DNA from: an uncultured Methanobrevibacter sp.
GTDB lineage: Archaea > Methanobacteriota > Methanobacteria > Methanobacteriales > Methanobacteriaceae
Assembly: GCF_946184425.1 (NCBI RefSeq)
Contig: NZ_CAMHFP010000020.1
Span: 1-35,668, forward strand
Length of the DNA stretch: 35,668 nucleotides
Direction: 5' to 3'
Below, one piece after another: positions 16,096 through 23,808 of this stretch (positions within the stretch are counted from its first letter, which is position 1; each line of letters begins with the position of its first letter). The position numbers and the translations under genes are program-made. Under the pieces are notes generated by a model. It did no database searches. It had not been told where the DNA came from and was given only the letters and a program-made list of their open reading frames with translations.

Positions 16096-16734
16096 ATGAT
16101 TCAAAAAGTTCAAGTTTTATGGTATCTGAACAAAGAAGATTTGGAAAACTATTGCATTGATTTTAAAGAATATAAATCTCATAAACTTGAAGGATATGAA
16201 ATTTGTGATGTTGATGAAGATTTGATTTACGATTTATGTGATATTGATGCTGATAGGCTGGAGCCTATAGGATATTTTAAAAATAAAAAGGAAATTGAAA
16301 ATTATCTTTCAGATACTATATCCAACAATGAATATGAGTTAAGTTTAGATTCTCCCGAGCTTAAATCAAAAATTAATAAAGCTATCGAGTCTGTTGAGTT
16401 TGATGGTGAGGATTATTATATTTCTGTAGGTTCGGGTATTGGATATGATGATAATAAAATCGTAAGCTGGTTTGATTCACTTAAAAAGGAATATAAAACT
16501 TTAACTCGTGAAAAACTATGGGTATTGGCTGTTACGGGATATGACCCTTATGACTTATCATTAACTGGTAAAACATTATCATTCATTCTTGCAGATATTT
16601 TAAATTTAAATGAGTCTTCTTTGGATAATATGATTCCAAATAAAGGCCGTATCACTCCTGAAGAGTGGAATGAAATTTTAGAAAAAGTTTATAAGAAAAA
16701 TAAAATATATTTGGGTTTAAATAGAGTTGTGTAA
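16096..16734 (+). CDS. Hypothetical acidic protein
   Basis: A 212-residue soluble protein with no family recognised. It starts MIQKVQVLWYLNKEDLENYC and has an acidic N-terminal half (EICDVDEDLIYDLCDIDADR) and a C-terminal half with REKLWVLAVTGYDPYDLSLT, LADILNLNESSLDNMIP and ITPEEWNEILEKVYKKN. The LNLNESSLDNMIPNKGRITPEEW region suggests a small helical module. There is no obvious ribosome site, only a T-run and AGATTATT before the ATG, and transcription may start very near the start codon. The stop is one base from the convergent SNase-like gene. Cytoplasmic by appearance. Confidence 0.65.
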   Translation: MIQKVQVLWYLNKEDLENYCIDFKEYKSHKLEGYEICDVDEDLIYDLCDIDADRLEPIGYFKNKKEIENYLSDTISNNEYELSLDSPELKSKINKAIESVEFDGEDYYISVGSGIGYDDNKIVSWFDSLKKEYKTLTREKLWVLAVTGYDPYDLSLTGKTLSFILADILNLNESSLDNMIPNKGRITPEEWNEILEKVYKKNKIYLGLNRVV

Positions 16735-16735
16735 C

Positions 16736-17203
16736 TCATATTTCACCCTTTTTGAATTCACTTGGCTCGAAATATGATATTTCAGCCAGTTTGCTGTCAA
16801 TTAACATTTTATTTATATCCTCATTTTCTGTATATACGATAGCTAATGTTCTGCCGTATCTGTCTTGCGGCTGTGCATTGTCAATGTTTAGATATACTGT
16901 TTTTCCAAGACATTTGTTTTCAACAAATTTTTTTGCATCGCTGAATCCGGACTCATTCATTTGGGGTGTCTTGACCTGGGTGAGCTGAACTCTTCCAATG
17001 CCGTAAACTTGGATTGTATTTCCATCTATGACTTCTACACATTTTCCTTCATTTTCATAGTGTACTGTTTTATTGCTGATTGTAATTGTTCCTGTTTTAT
17101 TTTCGATTGCATTACTGTCGGAAATAAATGAATTGGTTATTGTAAGGGCTATTGATATTATAAAGATAATTAATAAAATTAAAGAAATTTTCTGTTTGTC
17201 CAT
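16736..17203 (-). CDS. Membrane-anchored SNase-like protein with degenerate active site
   Basis: A 155-residue protein with an N-terminal hydrophobic segment (about residues 7-24, a signal anchor) and a staphylococcal-nuclease-like domain outside the membrane. The fold landmarks are clear: VIDGNTIQVYGIG, VQLTQVKTPQ and DRYGRTLAIVY. Aligned to the nuclease, the metal Asp21 is Asn62, Arg35 is Gln73, Asp40 is Lys79 and Glu43 is Gln81; only the Arg87 equivalent (Arg118) remains. By established SNase mechanism it should not cleave DNA, so a binding role is more likely. It starts two bases after the stop of the Cas4-like gene, so they are one operon. Conserved Cys55 and Cys98 could pair. Confidence 0.8.
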   Translation of the reverse strand: MDKQKISLILLIIFIISIALTITNSFISDSNAIENKTGTITISNKTVHYENEGKCVEVIDGNTIQVYGIGRVQLTQVKTPQMNESGFSDAKKFVENKCLGKTVYLNIDNAQPQDRYGRTLAIVYTENEDINKMLIDSKLAEISYFEPSEFKKGEI

Positions 17204-17205
17204 AG

Positions 17206-17898
17206 TTATTCTTTTTTGTAGTGTTCACAATATCTTTTATATCTGCATGATCTGCATTTGTTCGGATTTTTTGTTGGAACGAATGGTTTGGAACCGTCAA
17301 GTAGTCCTTGCACTCTGTCTATTGTAAACTCAATTTCTTTTTCGATTTCAGGAGTAAATATTTCAATCCAAAAGAGATTGCTGGTTCCACGTTCCCTTAA
17401 AGCTGCTTTAATCATTCTTGAATCATTGGTCATGTCTTTAAAAGCAAGACAATATGCCCTTACCTGATTCATGGTTGATTGGTAAGGTGTTCTGCCAGGT
17501 TTATCATCGATTATTACAATTTCTTCAGGTGTCATCCATATTTCATCGATGTATCCTCTAATTCCATATTTTGGGGAAATCACAAAGCATTCCCTTGACA
17601 TACTGGCTTCACTTTTTGACACTTCAACAACTTCCTCAAATGTTGCGGGGGTTGCATCCTGTTTAAATATATTTTCAAGTTGATTATGAATTTCACTTCC
17701 ATGTGTCATGGCGCCTGTAGGTGCAGTTTCTATACCTTTCATGTATTCGAGATATATCTGGTATTCACAATATCCTTGTTGGTTGAGCCAACTGATGGGG
17801 AAATTGTTTTTACCTTCAATAATTTGAATACCTTTTATGTCAGGATGGTCTTTAATTTCATATTCTTTTCCGTATCCTGTAATATTTTTTTGTTGCAT
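17206..17898 (-). CDS. Stand-alone Cas4-like PD-(D/E)XK nuclease
   Basis: A 230-residue RecB-type nuclease of the Cas4/Dna2 group. Four cysteines for a 4Fe-4S cluster are in place: Cys44 in QGYCEYQIYL and Cys215, Cys218 and Cys224 in NKCRSCRYKRYCEH. The catalytic elements are His66 or His71, GYIDEI (Asp118), VIIDDKPGR (Asp131 or Asp132 with Lys133) and QVRAY (145-149, the Q-x3-Y motif). All key residues seem intact, so it should be an active exonuclease. No CRISPR repeats or other cas genes are in the window, so a role in general DNA processing is more likely than spacer acquisition. It is followed after two bases by the SNase-like gene. Confidence 0.85.
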   Translation of the reverse strand: MQQKNITGYGKEYEIKDHPDIKGIQIIEGKNNFPISWLNQQGYCEYQIYLEYMKGIETAPTGAMTHGSEIHNQLENIFKQDATPATFEEVVEVSKSEASMSRECFVISPKYGIRGYIDEIWMTPEEIVIIDDKPGRTPYQSTMNQVRAYCLAFKDMTNDSRMIKAALRERGTSNLFWIEIFTPEIEKEIEFTIDRVQGLLDGSKPFVPTKNPNKCRSCRYKRYCEHYKKE

Positions 17899-17984
17899 AA
17901 TTATATTTTGTTTTTTGTAATACTTATTACTTTACAAATGCTCTGTAGATTTCATTAAATATTATAGTTATCAAATTTAATTTC

Positions 17985-18845
17985 ATGCATAATGTCACAT
18001 CAAAAAGCATTCTATCTAGAAATAATGGAATGAATTTATATCGGGGTTGTACTCATGGCTGCATATACTGTGATTCAAGAAGCGATGTATATGGCATGGA
18101 ACATGAGTTTGAAGACATTGAAGTTAAAGAAAATGCTTTAGACCTGCTTAAAAAAGAATTGATTAAAAGACCAAAATCAATGATTGGAACTGGAGCAATG
18201 ACAGACCCCTATATTCCATTGGAAGCGGATTTAAAATATTTGAGACAGTCACTGGAATTGATTGACAGATATGGTTTTGGTTTTACCTGCATTACAAAAT
18301 CGGATTTGATATTGAGGGATCTGGACTTGCTTAAAAAAATCAATTCAAAATCTAAAGTTGTAATTCAGATGACTTTAACTACATCTGATGATGAATTATG
18401 CTCTATTTTGGAGCCTGATGTCTGCAATACTTCAAGACGGATCGAAGTGCTTAATATCTTGAAAGATGAGGGAATCCCTTCTGTAGTCTGGTTATGTCCG
18501 ATTTTGCCGTATATTAATGATACTGAGGATAATATTAATTCTATTTTGGACTCATGTATTGAAGCGGATGTTAAAGGAATATTGTGTTTTGGTATGGGGT
18601 TGACTTTAAGAAAGGGCAATCGCGAACACTTCTATCAAAAGTTGGATGAGCATTTCCCCGGCCTTAAAAATAGATATGTTAATGAATTCGGAAATGACTA
18701 TTTTATTCCTTCTCCAGATAATGACAGATTGATGGATATTTTCTACAGAAAAACTTCTCAAAACAATATTTTAAATAATTCTCAGGAAATATTCGAGTAT
18801 CTTCATGATTTTCCTCAAAAGTCATATCAGTCTAAATTAATTTAA
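17985..18845 (+). CDS. Radical SAM protein (SPL-like family)
   Basis: A 286-residue radical S-adenosylmethionine protein. The cluster motif RGCTHGCIYCD gives Cys22, Cys26 and Cys29 (C-x3-C-x2-C). The start NVTSKSILSRNNGMNLYRGC and the IGTGAMTDPYIPLE and WLCPILPYIND blocks match the archaeal and bacterial group related to spore photoproduct lyase. The substrate is unknown. Methionine cycle genes ahcY and metK lie elsewhere in this window but the link is only that both involve SAM. No ribosome site precedes the ATG, while AATATTATAG lies about 25 bases upstream, so the mRNA may be leaderless. It is 27 bases ahead of the helicase gene. Confidence 0.88.
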   Translation: MHNVTSKSILSRNNGMNLYRGCTHGCIYCDSRSDVYGMEHEFEDIEVKENALDLLKKELIKRPKSMIGTGAMTDPYIPLEADLKYLRQSLELIDRYGFGFTCITKSDLILRDLDLLKKINSKSKVVIQMTLTTSDDELCSILEPDVCNTSRRIEVLNILKDEGIPSVVWLCPILPYINDTEDNINSILDSCIEADVKGILCFGMGLTLRKGNREHFYQKLDEHFPGLKNRYVNEFGNDYFIPSPDNDRLMDIFYRKTSQNNILNNSQEIFEYLHDFPQKSYQSKLI

Positions 18846-18872
18846 ATAACTGTTTTTTTAAATATTAATATA

Positions 18873-20153
18873 ATGAATTTTGATGATTTAAATATTTCTG
18901 ATGAAATTAAAAAAGCTATTGTTGATATGGGTTTTAAAAAGACAACACCTATCCAAAAAGCAGTTATTCCACAAGCATTGTCCGGCAAGGATATTATGGG
19001 TCAGGCTCAAACAGGGACAGGCAAGACAGTTGCATTTGGGATTCCAATTTTAGAAAAAATTTTTATTCCGGATAAATCTCCTCAGGCCATTATTCTATGT
19101 CCGACAAGAGAACTGTGTATTCAGGTTGCTGATGAAATTGCTAAAATTGGAAATAAAATTAAAAAATTGAAAATTTTAGCTGTTTATGGTGGACAACCAA
19201 TTGGAAAGCAGACCCGAGTTTTAAAAAAGGGCGTTCATATTGTTGTTGGCACTCCAGGAAGGGTAATTGATCATATTGAACGAAAAAACCTTGATTTAAT
19301 AGGTGTTGAAAGTGTCGTCCTGGATGAGGCTGATGAAATGTTGGATATGGGTTTTAGAGATGATATTGAATTGATACTGCACAATACTCCTAAACAAAGG
19401 CAAACTTTACTTTTTTCTGCCACAATCCCTGAAGAAGTTAAAAAAATAGCTCAAAAATATCAAAATAATCCAAAATTTATTAAAATTGCATCTAATAAAA
19501 GGAATATTCCTAAAATTACACAATTTTCATTCAAAACATCAAAGAAAACAAAATTCGAGGATTTATGTAAACTAATTGATGCATGGAATGTTAAACATGG
19601 TCTGGTGTTTTGCAATACCAAAAATGGGGTGGATTTTGTTGTAAAACATTTAAAAAAGAATGGTTATTCTGCTGATTCTATTCATGGGGATATGACACAA
19701 AAGGTTAGAGACAAAGTCATGAATAAATTCAGAAACGGAAACATTCATATTTTGGTTGCAACGGATGTAGCTGCTCGTGGAATTGATGTGGAGAATATTG
19801 ATGTAGTTATTAATTATGATATTCCTCAGAATCCTGAAATTTATATTCATAGGATTGGAAGGACTGCAAGAGCGGGAAACAAAGGTAATGCATTTAGTTT
19901 AGTAACTCCTCAGGATGAATATTATATGATAAATATCAAAAAGAATTCAAATGTAAAAATCTCTCAACGGAGTGTTCCGTCATTGGAAGAAATAGATTAC
20001 ATTAAAAATAAGAATATTATAGGGAAGGCCATAAAAAGCATAAGAAATGATGATTTGAGTGAATATATAAAAATAATTGAAAATAATTCTTCAGGAGATA
20101 TTTCCAGTGTAGAAATAGCTGCGAGTTTATTAAAAATGGTTAGGGAAAATTAA
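18873..20153 (+). CDS. DEAD-box RNA helicase
   Basis: A 426-residue ATP-dependent RNA helicase with the complete motif set: the Q motif region KKTTPIQKAVIP, AQTGTGKT (residues 45-52), PTRELCIQV, GTPGRVIDH, VLDEADEMLDMG, LLFSATIP, then in the second domain LVFCNTKNG, ATDVAARGIDV and HRIGRTARAG. A short 65-residue C-terminal tail follows without an RNA-binding module. Archaeal members are thought to act in cold adaptation or ribosome assembly. It follows the radical SAM gene after 27 bases. Its stop directly abuts the stop of the convergent regulator gene with no base between. Confidence 0.95.
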   Translation: MNFDDLNISDEIKKAIVDMGFKKTTPIQKAVIPQALSGKDIMGQAQTGTGKTVAFGIPILEKIFIPDKSPQAIILCPTRELCIQVADEIAKIGNKIKKLKILAVYGGQPIGKQTRVLKKGVHIVVGTPGRVIDHIERKNLDLIGVESVVLDEADEMLDMGFRDDIELILHNTPKQRQTLLFSATIPEEVKKIAQKYQNNPKFIKIASNKRNIPKITQFSFKTSKKTKFEDLCKLIDAWNVKHGLVFCNTKNGVDFVVKHLKKNGYSADSIHGDMTQKVRDKVMNKFRNGNIHILVATDVAARGIDVENIDVVINYDIPQNPEIYIHRIGRTARAGNKGNAFSLVTPQDEYYMINIKKNSNVKISQRSVPSLEEIDYIKNKNIIGKAIKSIRNDDLSEYIKIIENNSSGDISSVEIAASLLKMVREN

Positions 20154-20957
20154 TTATTTTCCACCATCAATTATGTTAAATTTAATTTTTTCGTTTTCTA
20201 GTTCACGGATAAATGCTTTGCTCATATCGCCAACGCATATTGCAATAACATTCAGTCCTTTACGGGCTGCATTTGCAGTTGCTTGGGGAGCTGCAAATTC
20301 AATGTCTATTGGTATGTCAAGCTTATTTGCAACAGCACGTGCAACAGTACCCGCCACTGCGACTTTATCAATTTTATTTCCGCTATTTGTACCATTTTTG
20401 AAAATATTTTTGATTAATTCTAAATCACAAGCTTTTGAACCGCCATCCTTGATTGTCGGAACATTAATGACTGTAACTTCACCAATACTCATGTCAATGA
20501 TTCCGGTTAAGTTGGTTAATGATACATCACTGTCAGCTTCAGCATCTTCCAAGACAACACCTGTTGCATTTTCTTCTTTTTTGTGAGCATATAAAACTCC
20601 ATTTTCCATATAGAGTCCGACGATGTCATCTTTTTTCAAATCTTCAGTTGCTATAGCTGGCCAGATAGTTTTATAATGATTCATAGTTTCTAAAACAGAA
20701 TCGGTATATTTTCTTAAGCTGATGGCATCCCTTTTAACCTTATCAATACCTGCTTGGGTTATTTTATAAGGTGATCTGCCATCTTTTGAGGTAATATAAC
20801 CTAATTCCATTAATGTTTTAATATTCTCGGAAACCGCTTGTATTGTGATTCCCAAACTTTTAGCCAAATCTTTTTGTTTGAGGTGAGGATCTTGTTTAGA
20901 TATTTCACTTAAAATTTGAAAATGTGTAAGTGCACCTCTTTTTTTAAATGCTTTCAT
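20154..20957 (-). CDS. Winged-helix transcriptional regulator (conserved archaeal family)
   Basis: A 267-residue regulator. The N-terminal MarR-like winged helix is clear: LTHFQILSEISKQDPHLKQK, then LAKSLGITIQAVSENIKTLM and a wing ending ITQAGIDKVKRD. The C-terminal 180 residues are a separate alpha/beta domain with a run of Asp/Glu (LEDAEADSDVSLTNL) and segments VAVAGTVARAVANKL and ARKGLNVIAICVGDM, which may bind a small molecule. The start at 20957 is favoured because AGGGGA lies ten bases upstream; the alternative ATG at 20966 is only one base from it. Similar proteins occur across methanogens; targets are unknown. A TATA box and an inverted repeat precede it. Confidence 0.8.
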   Translation of the reverse strand: MKAFKKRGALTHFQILSEISKQDPHLKQKDLAKSLGITIQAVSENIKTLMELGYITSKDGRSPYKITQAGIDKVKRDAISLRKYTDSVLETMNHYKTIWPAIATEDLKKDDIVGLYMENGVLYAHKKEENATGVVLEDAEADSDVSLTNLTGIIDMSIGEVTVINVPTIKDGGSKACDLELIKNIFKNGTNSGNKIDKVAVAGTVARAVANKLDIPIDIEFAAPQATANAARKGLNVIAICVGDMSKAFIRELENEKIKFNIIDGGK

Positions 20958-20978
20958 ATTTCTCATTCCCCTAAAATA

Positions 20979-20998
20979 TAGATATGTTTATTTATCTA
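20979..20998 (-). promoter_or_regulatory. Inverted repeat before the winged-helix regulator
   Basis: TAGATA and TATCTA separated by eight bases lie between the leftward TATA box and the start codon, where an autorepressor would bind. Suggested from position and symmetry only. Confidence 0.35.
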
Positions 20999-21004
20999 AT
21001 TAGT

Positions 21005-21014
21005 ATTATATAAA
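21005..21014 (-). promoter_or_regulatory. TATA box for the winged-helix regulator
   Basis: On the minus strand TTTATATAAT, about 50 bases before the start at 20957 and immediately adjacent to the stop codon of the DHH gene, so this regulator has its own promoter rather than being part of the hemD operon. Confidence 0.5.
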
Positions 21015-22430
21015 TTAATTTGTAAGTTTGCCATTTAATTTTTCATTGAATAATTCAATGAACTCATCTTTTTTATCAATAGGTACGTAGGCACCACAGG
21101 CCATCGCATGCCCTCCGCCACTGCCTCCAAGTTCCTGTGAAACTTCACGGATAATGTGACCAAAATGAATTCCGTCATATGAAAGCAGTCTTGAGCATCT
21201 GAGTGAAATTTTAAGTCCGTTCTCATCTGTTTGTGTAAATCCGATGATTGGTTTTTTCCAGTTGCAGTATCCTAAAATCATTCCTGTTACTGTTCCAACA
21301 ATTTCAGGTTTGATTCCTGTTCCGTCAAAGTATTGGAGGTTTTCCAGTTCTATGATATTTGCCTCATCACTTTCTGCAATTTCAGATATTGCTGTTGCCA
21401 GGTTATAACGGTGAGTTTTACTAATTGATTCAAGATTGTCGAGAGCTTCAATCCTATCGCCCTTCAGCACTTCCATTGCTATTTTTTCCTCATGATTTCT
21501 GCCACATGCATTCATTGCGGTTGAAAATTCAGATCCGTCCCTTAAAAAACTGTCTTCATCTTCTTTTAAGAAGGTATATGAGTCTCCGATAATTAATTTA
21601 GGTATGTATTGGATATATCTTCCAGGAACAACTTTGGAAATCATTTCTACCATTTTTTGGAATAATTTGCCTTTTTCTTCCATTGTCAATTCATTCAATG
21701 TTTTCCGATTGTGTTTTTCATCAATTCCCAACTCTTCCAAAATTGCCATAGTTTCAGCTGTGTTGTTGGTAATTGGTAGCTTAACGTCACTGAAATATGA
21801 AAGGGCAACAAACAATGGTCTGGTGTTTCTTCCATAGATGTTAATGTCATTTTCGACCAGTTCTAGATATCCTCCATCAATCGCATCCTGCTGGATGATT
21901 TTATTTAGACCTTCAAAATGTCCGCTTTTAGTATTTTGCATATCTCCAATAGCTGATAGAACTCCAATCCAACTCAAATCAGTATATCCGAATTCTTTTG
22001 CTAAAAAATAGCATAATCCGCCCCCACAAACATAATAAGACCCATCAATTCCATGATGGATTGGATTGATTTCAAGGTATGTATAATTTTTATCATCTCT
22101 GTAATCAAGGCTTCTGAGTGGGGGGTGATGATCTAAGATGATTATCTTTTGATTGTCTTTTGCTTTTGTATCAATTCGCTGACCGGAACCTAAATCCGAA
22201 AATATTGTAAGTTCATGGTCCAGGTCAAGGTCATCCAAAACATCAAGATTGACGAATTCAATGTCATGCTCTTTGTTTTGTCTGTCAAGGATGGTTGATA
22301 ATATTGCGCCTGAACAAATTCCGTCACAGTCTATGTGAGAATATATCTTAATATCTTCAGAGTTTTCGATAATTTTTCGGGCTTCACTGTACTGTTCAGA
22401 CATTAGTTGTGGTATTTCCATAGTAATCAT
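21015..22430 (-). CDS. DHH family phosphoesterase (RecJ/GAN-like)
   Basis: A 471-residue single-strand nuclease or phosphoesterase of the RecJ/Cdc45 superfamily. Motif I is SHIDCDGICSGAIL, motif II TIFSDLGSGQ, motif III the name-giving ILDHHPPL, motif IV GVLSAIGDMQ, and the C-terminal DHHA1 domain has GGSGGGHAMACGAYVP. All metal ligands appear intact. Archaeal members include GAN, which binds the replication helicase complex, but several paralogues exist and I cannot say which this is. It overlaps SRP19 by four bases (ATGA) and ends the leftward hemD operon. Confidence 0.92.
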   Translation of the reverse strand: MITMEIPQLMSEQYSEARKIIENSEDIKIYSHIDCDGICSGAILSTILDRQNKEHDIEFVNLDVLDDLDLDHELTIFSDLGSGQRIDTKAKDNQKIIILDHHPPLRSLDYRDDKNYTYLEINPIHHGIDGSYYVCGGGLCYFLAKEFGYTDLSWIGVLSAIGDMQNTKSGHFEGLNKIIQQDAIDGGYLELVENDINIYGRNTRPLFVALSYFSDVKLPITNNTAETMAILEELGIDEKHNRKTLNELTMEEKGKLFQKMVEMISKVVPGRYIQYIPKLIIGDSYTFLKEDEDSFLRDGSEFSTAMNACGRNHEEKIAMEVLKGDRIEALDNLESISKTHRYNLATAISEIAESDEANIIELENLQYFDGTGIKPEIVGTVTGMILGYCNWKKPIIGFTQTDENGLKISLRCSRLLSYDGIHFGHIIREVSQELGGSGGGHAMACGAYVPIDKKDEFIELFNEKLNGKLTN

Positions 22431-22696
22431 TTTCTAATTTCTTTTATTTTTAAACTGATTTCGCGGATAAGTTCCAATTTTGTCTTATCCCATTCTACTA
22501 AAACTCTTCCGGATTTTTCATACCATTTTCCAGGATATGAAAATTCTTTCTGTACATTATAAGTTAAATTAAGTCTTTTAAGTGCAGTTTCTATGTCTTT
22601 GACTGTCGGTTCACTAACGCAGTCCGCTTTTGCAATTTTCCTGCCTTCGGAAAGACTTAAGTTTTTATCCATATATTGTGGCCATACTGTAATCAT
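22427..22696 (-). CDS. srp19: Signal recognition particle 19 kDa protein
   Basis: An 89-residue RNA-binding protein that binds 7S RNA and prepares it for SRP54, needed for cotranslational export. The start WPQYMDKNLSLSEGRKIAKA, the NLTYNVQKEFSYPGKWYEKS block and GRVLVEW are diagnostic. Normal archaeal length. It starts eight bases after glf and overlaps the DHH gene by four bases. Confidence 0.95.
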   Translation of the reverse strand: MITVWPQYMDKNLSLSEGRKIAKADCVSEPTVKDIETALKRLNLTYNVQKEFSYPGKWYEKSGRVLVEWDKTKLELIREISLKIKEIRK

Positions 22697-22704
22697 TTTT
22701 ACAC

Positions 22705-23808
22705 CTATCTAATTTGATTTTCAAAGATGTCCAATGCATCTTTAACAACTAAATCCATATTGTAATATTTGTATTTTGCTAATCTACCTGCAAAGATAAC
22801 GTTTTCCTCTTTTTCCATTTCCGCTTCATATAATTTGAATTTATCAAGATATTCCTGTGTAGGATAAGGATAACATTTCTCGCCATTGAATCCAGGATAT
22901 TCCTTCATTATTGCGGTTTTGCCTTCAACTTCCTGTCCTGTCAATTTTTTGAATTCGGTTATTCTTGTAAAGTAAGGATGATTAGGATAGTTGACAACGG
23001 CCACTTCCTGGAATGACTCTTCATCTAAAAATTCATAAACAAAGTTCAGGCATCTGTACAACAATTCCCCATATTTGTAATCATAGAAATAATCTATCGG
23101 ACCAGTATATATTAAGGTTTCATAATTGATTTTATCTATATAATCCTTATAGTCTGATTTAAGGCCTATGTGAATATTGTCACTTTTGGCCATGTTTTCA
23201 CACATTTTTGTAAAACCTTCTTTCGGCATTCCCTGATAAGTGTCTGCAAAGTATCTTGTGTCGTGATTGAATCTGAATGGAATTCTTGAAATGACGCTTG
23301 AGCTTAAGTTTGCCGCTGATGTTCCCCATTGTTTTTCTGTATAGTTTTTAAACAATTTCTCGTAGATGTCACGGCCTGCATTTTTCAGGACAACGTCCTC
23401 TGAGGATTTTACCTCATCGATATCTTCCTTATGTTCATCAATCCACTCATGCATGGATTCTTCATCCAAATCAAGGTCGTATAATGCATTCAATGTATCA
23501 ATGCAGATTGGCATTGGTACTAGCTTGCCGTCAACGCAGCTTAAAACCTTATGTTCATAGTCTGTCCATTCAGTAAACTGTGAAAGGTAATCATGAACCA
23601 TTTTATCGTTTGTATGGTAAATGTGAGGTCCATATTTTTGGATTAAAATGTCATTTTCATAAAAATCATATACATTTCCGCCGATGTGGTCCCTTTTTTC
23701 AATTACCAATACCTTTTCATCCAGTTCATTGGCAATTCTCTCAGCTATTGTCAAGCCGGAAAGGCCCGCACCGACAATTACGTATTTATAGTCAGCCATT
23801 ATTTTCAC
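22705..23808 (-). CDS. glf: UDP-galactopyranose mutase
   Basis: Flavoenzyme that interconverts UDP-galactopyranose and UDP-galactofuranose, the donor for galactofuranose in surface glycans. At 367 residues it is normal length. The FAD-binding VIVGAGLSGLTIAERIA and EKRDHIGGNVYD, the IQKYGPHIYHTND block, WGTSAANLSSSVISRIPFR and YPYPT are typical. It overlaps the glycosyltransferase by four bases, so the two are coupled. Found between hemD and srp19, housekeeping genes unrelated to glycans. Confidence 0.96.
   Translation of the reverse strand: MKIMADYKYVIVGAGLSGLTIAERIANELDEKVLVIEKRDHIGGNVYDFYENDILIQKYGPHIYHTNDKMVHDYLSQFTEWTDYEHKVLSCVDGKLVPMPICIDTLNALYDLDLDEESMHEWIDEHKEDIDEVKSSEDVVLKNAGRDIYEKLFKNYTEKQWGTSAANLSSSVISRIPFRFNHDTRYFADTYQGMPKEGFTKMCENMAKSDNIHIGLKSDYKDYIDKINYETLIYTGPIDYFYDYKYGELLYRCLNFVYEFLDEESFQEVAVVNYPNHPYFTRITEFKKLTGQEVEGKTAIMKEYPGFNGEKCYPYPTQEYLDKFKLYEAEMEKEENVIFAGRLAKYKYYNMDLVVKDALDIFENQIR

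Noticed and set aside
17206-17898. Cas4-like gene as evidence of a CRISPR-Cas locus
   Set aside because: No direct-repeat array and no other cas gene anywhere in the window.
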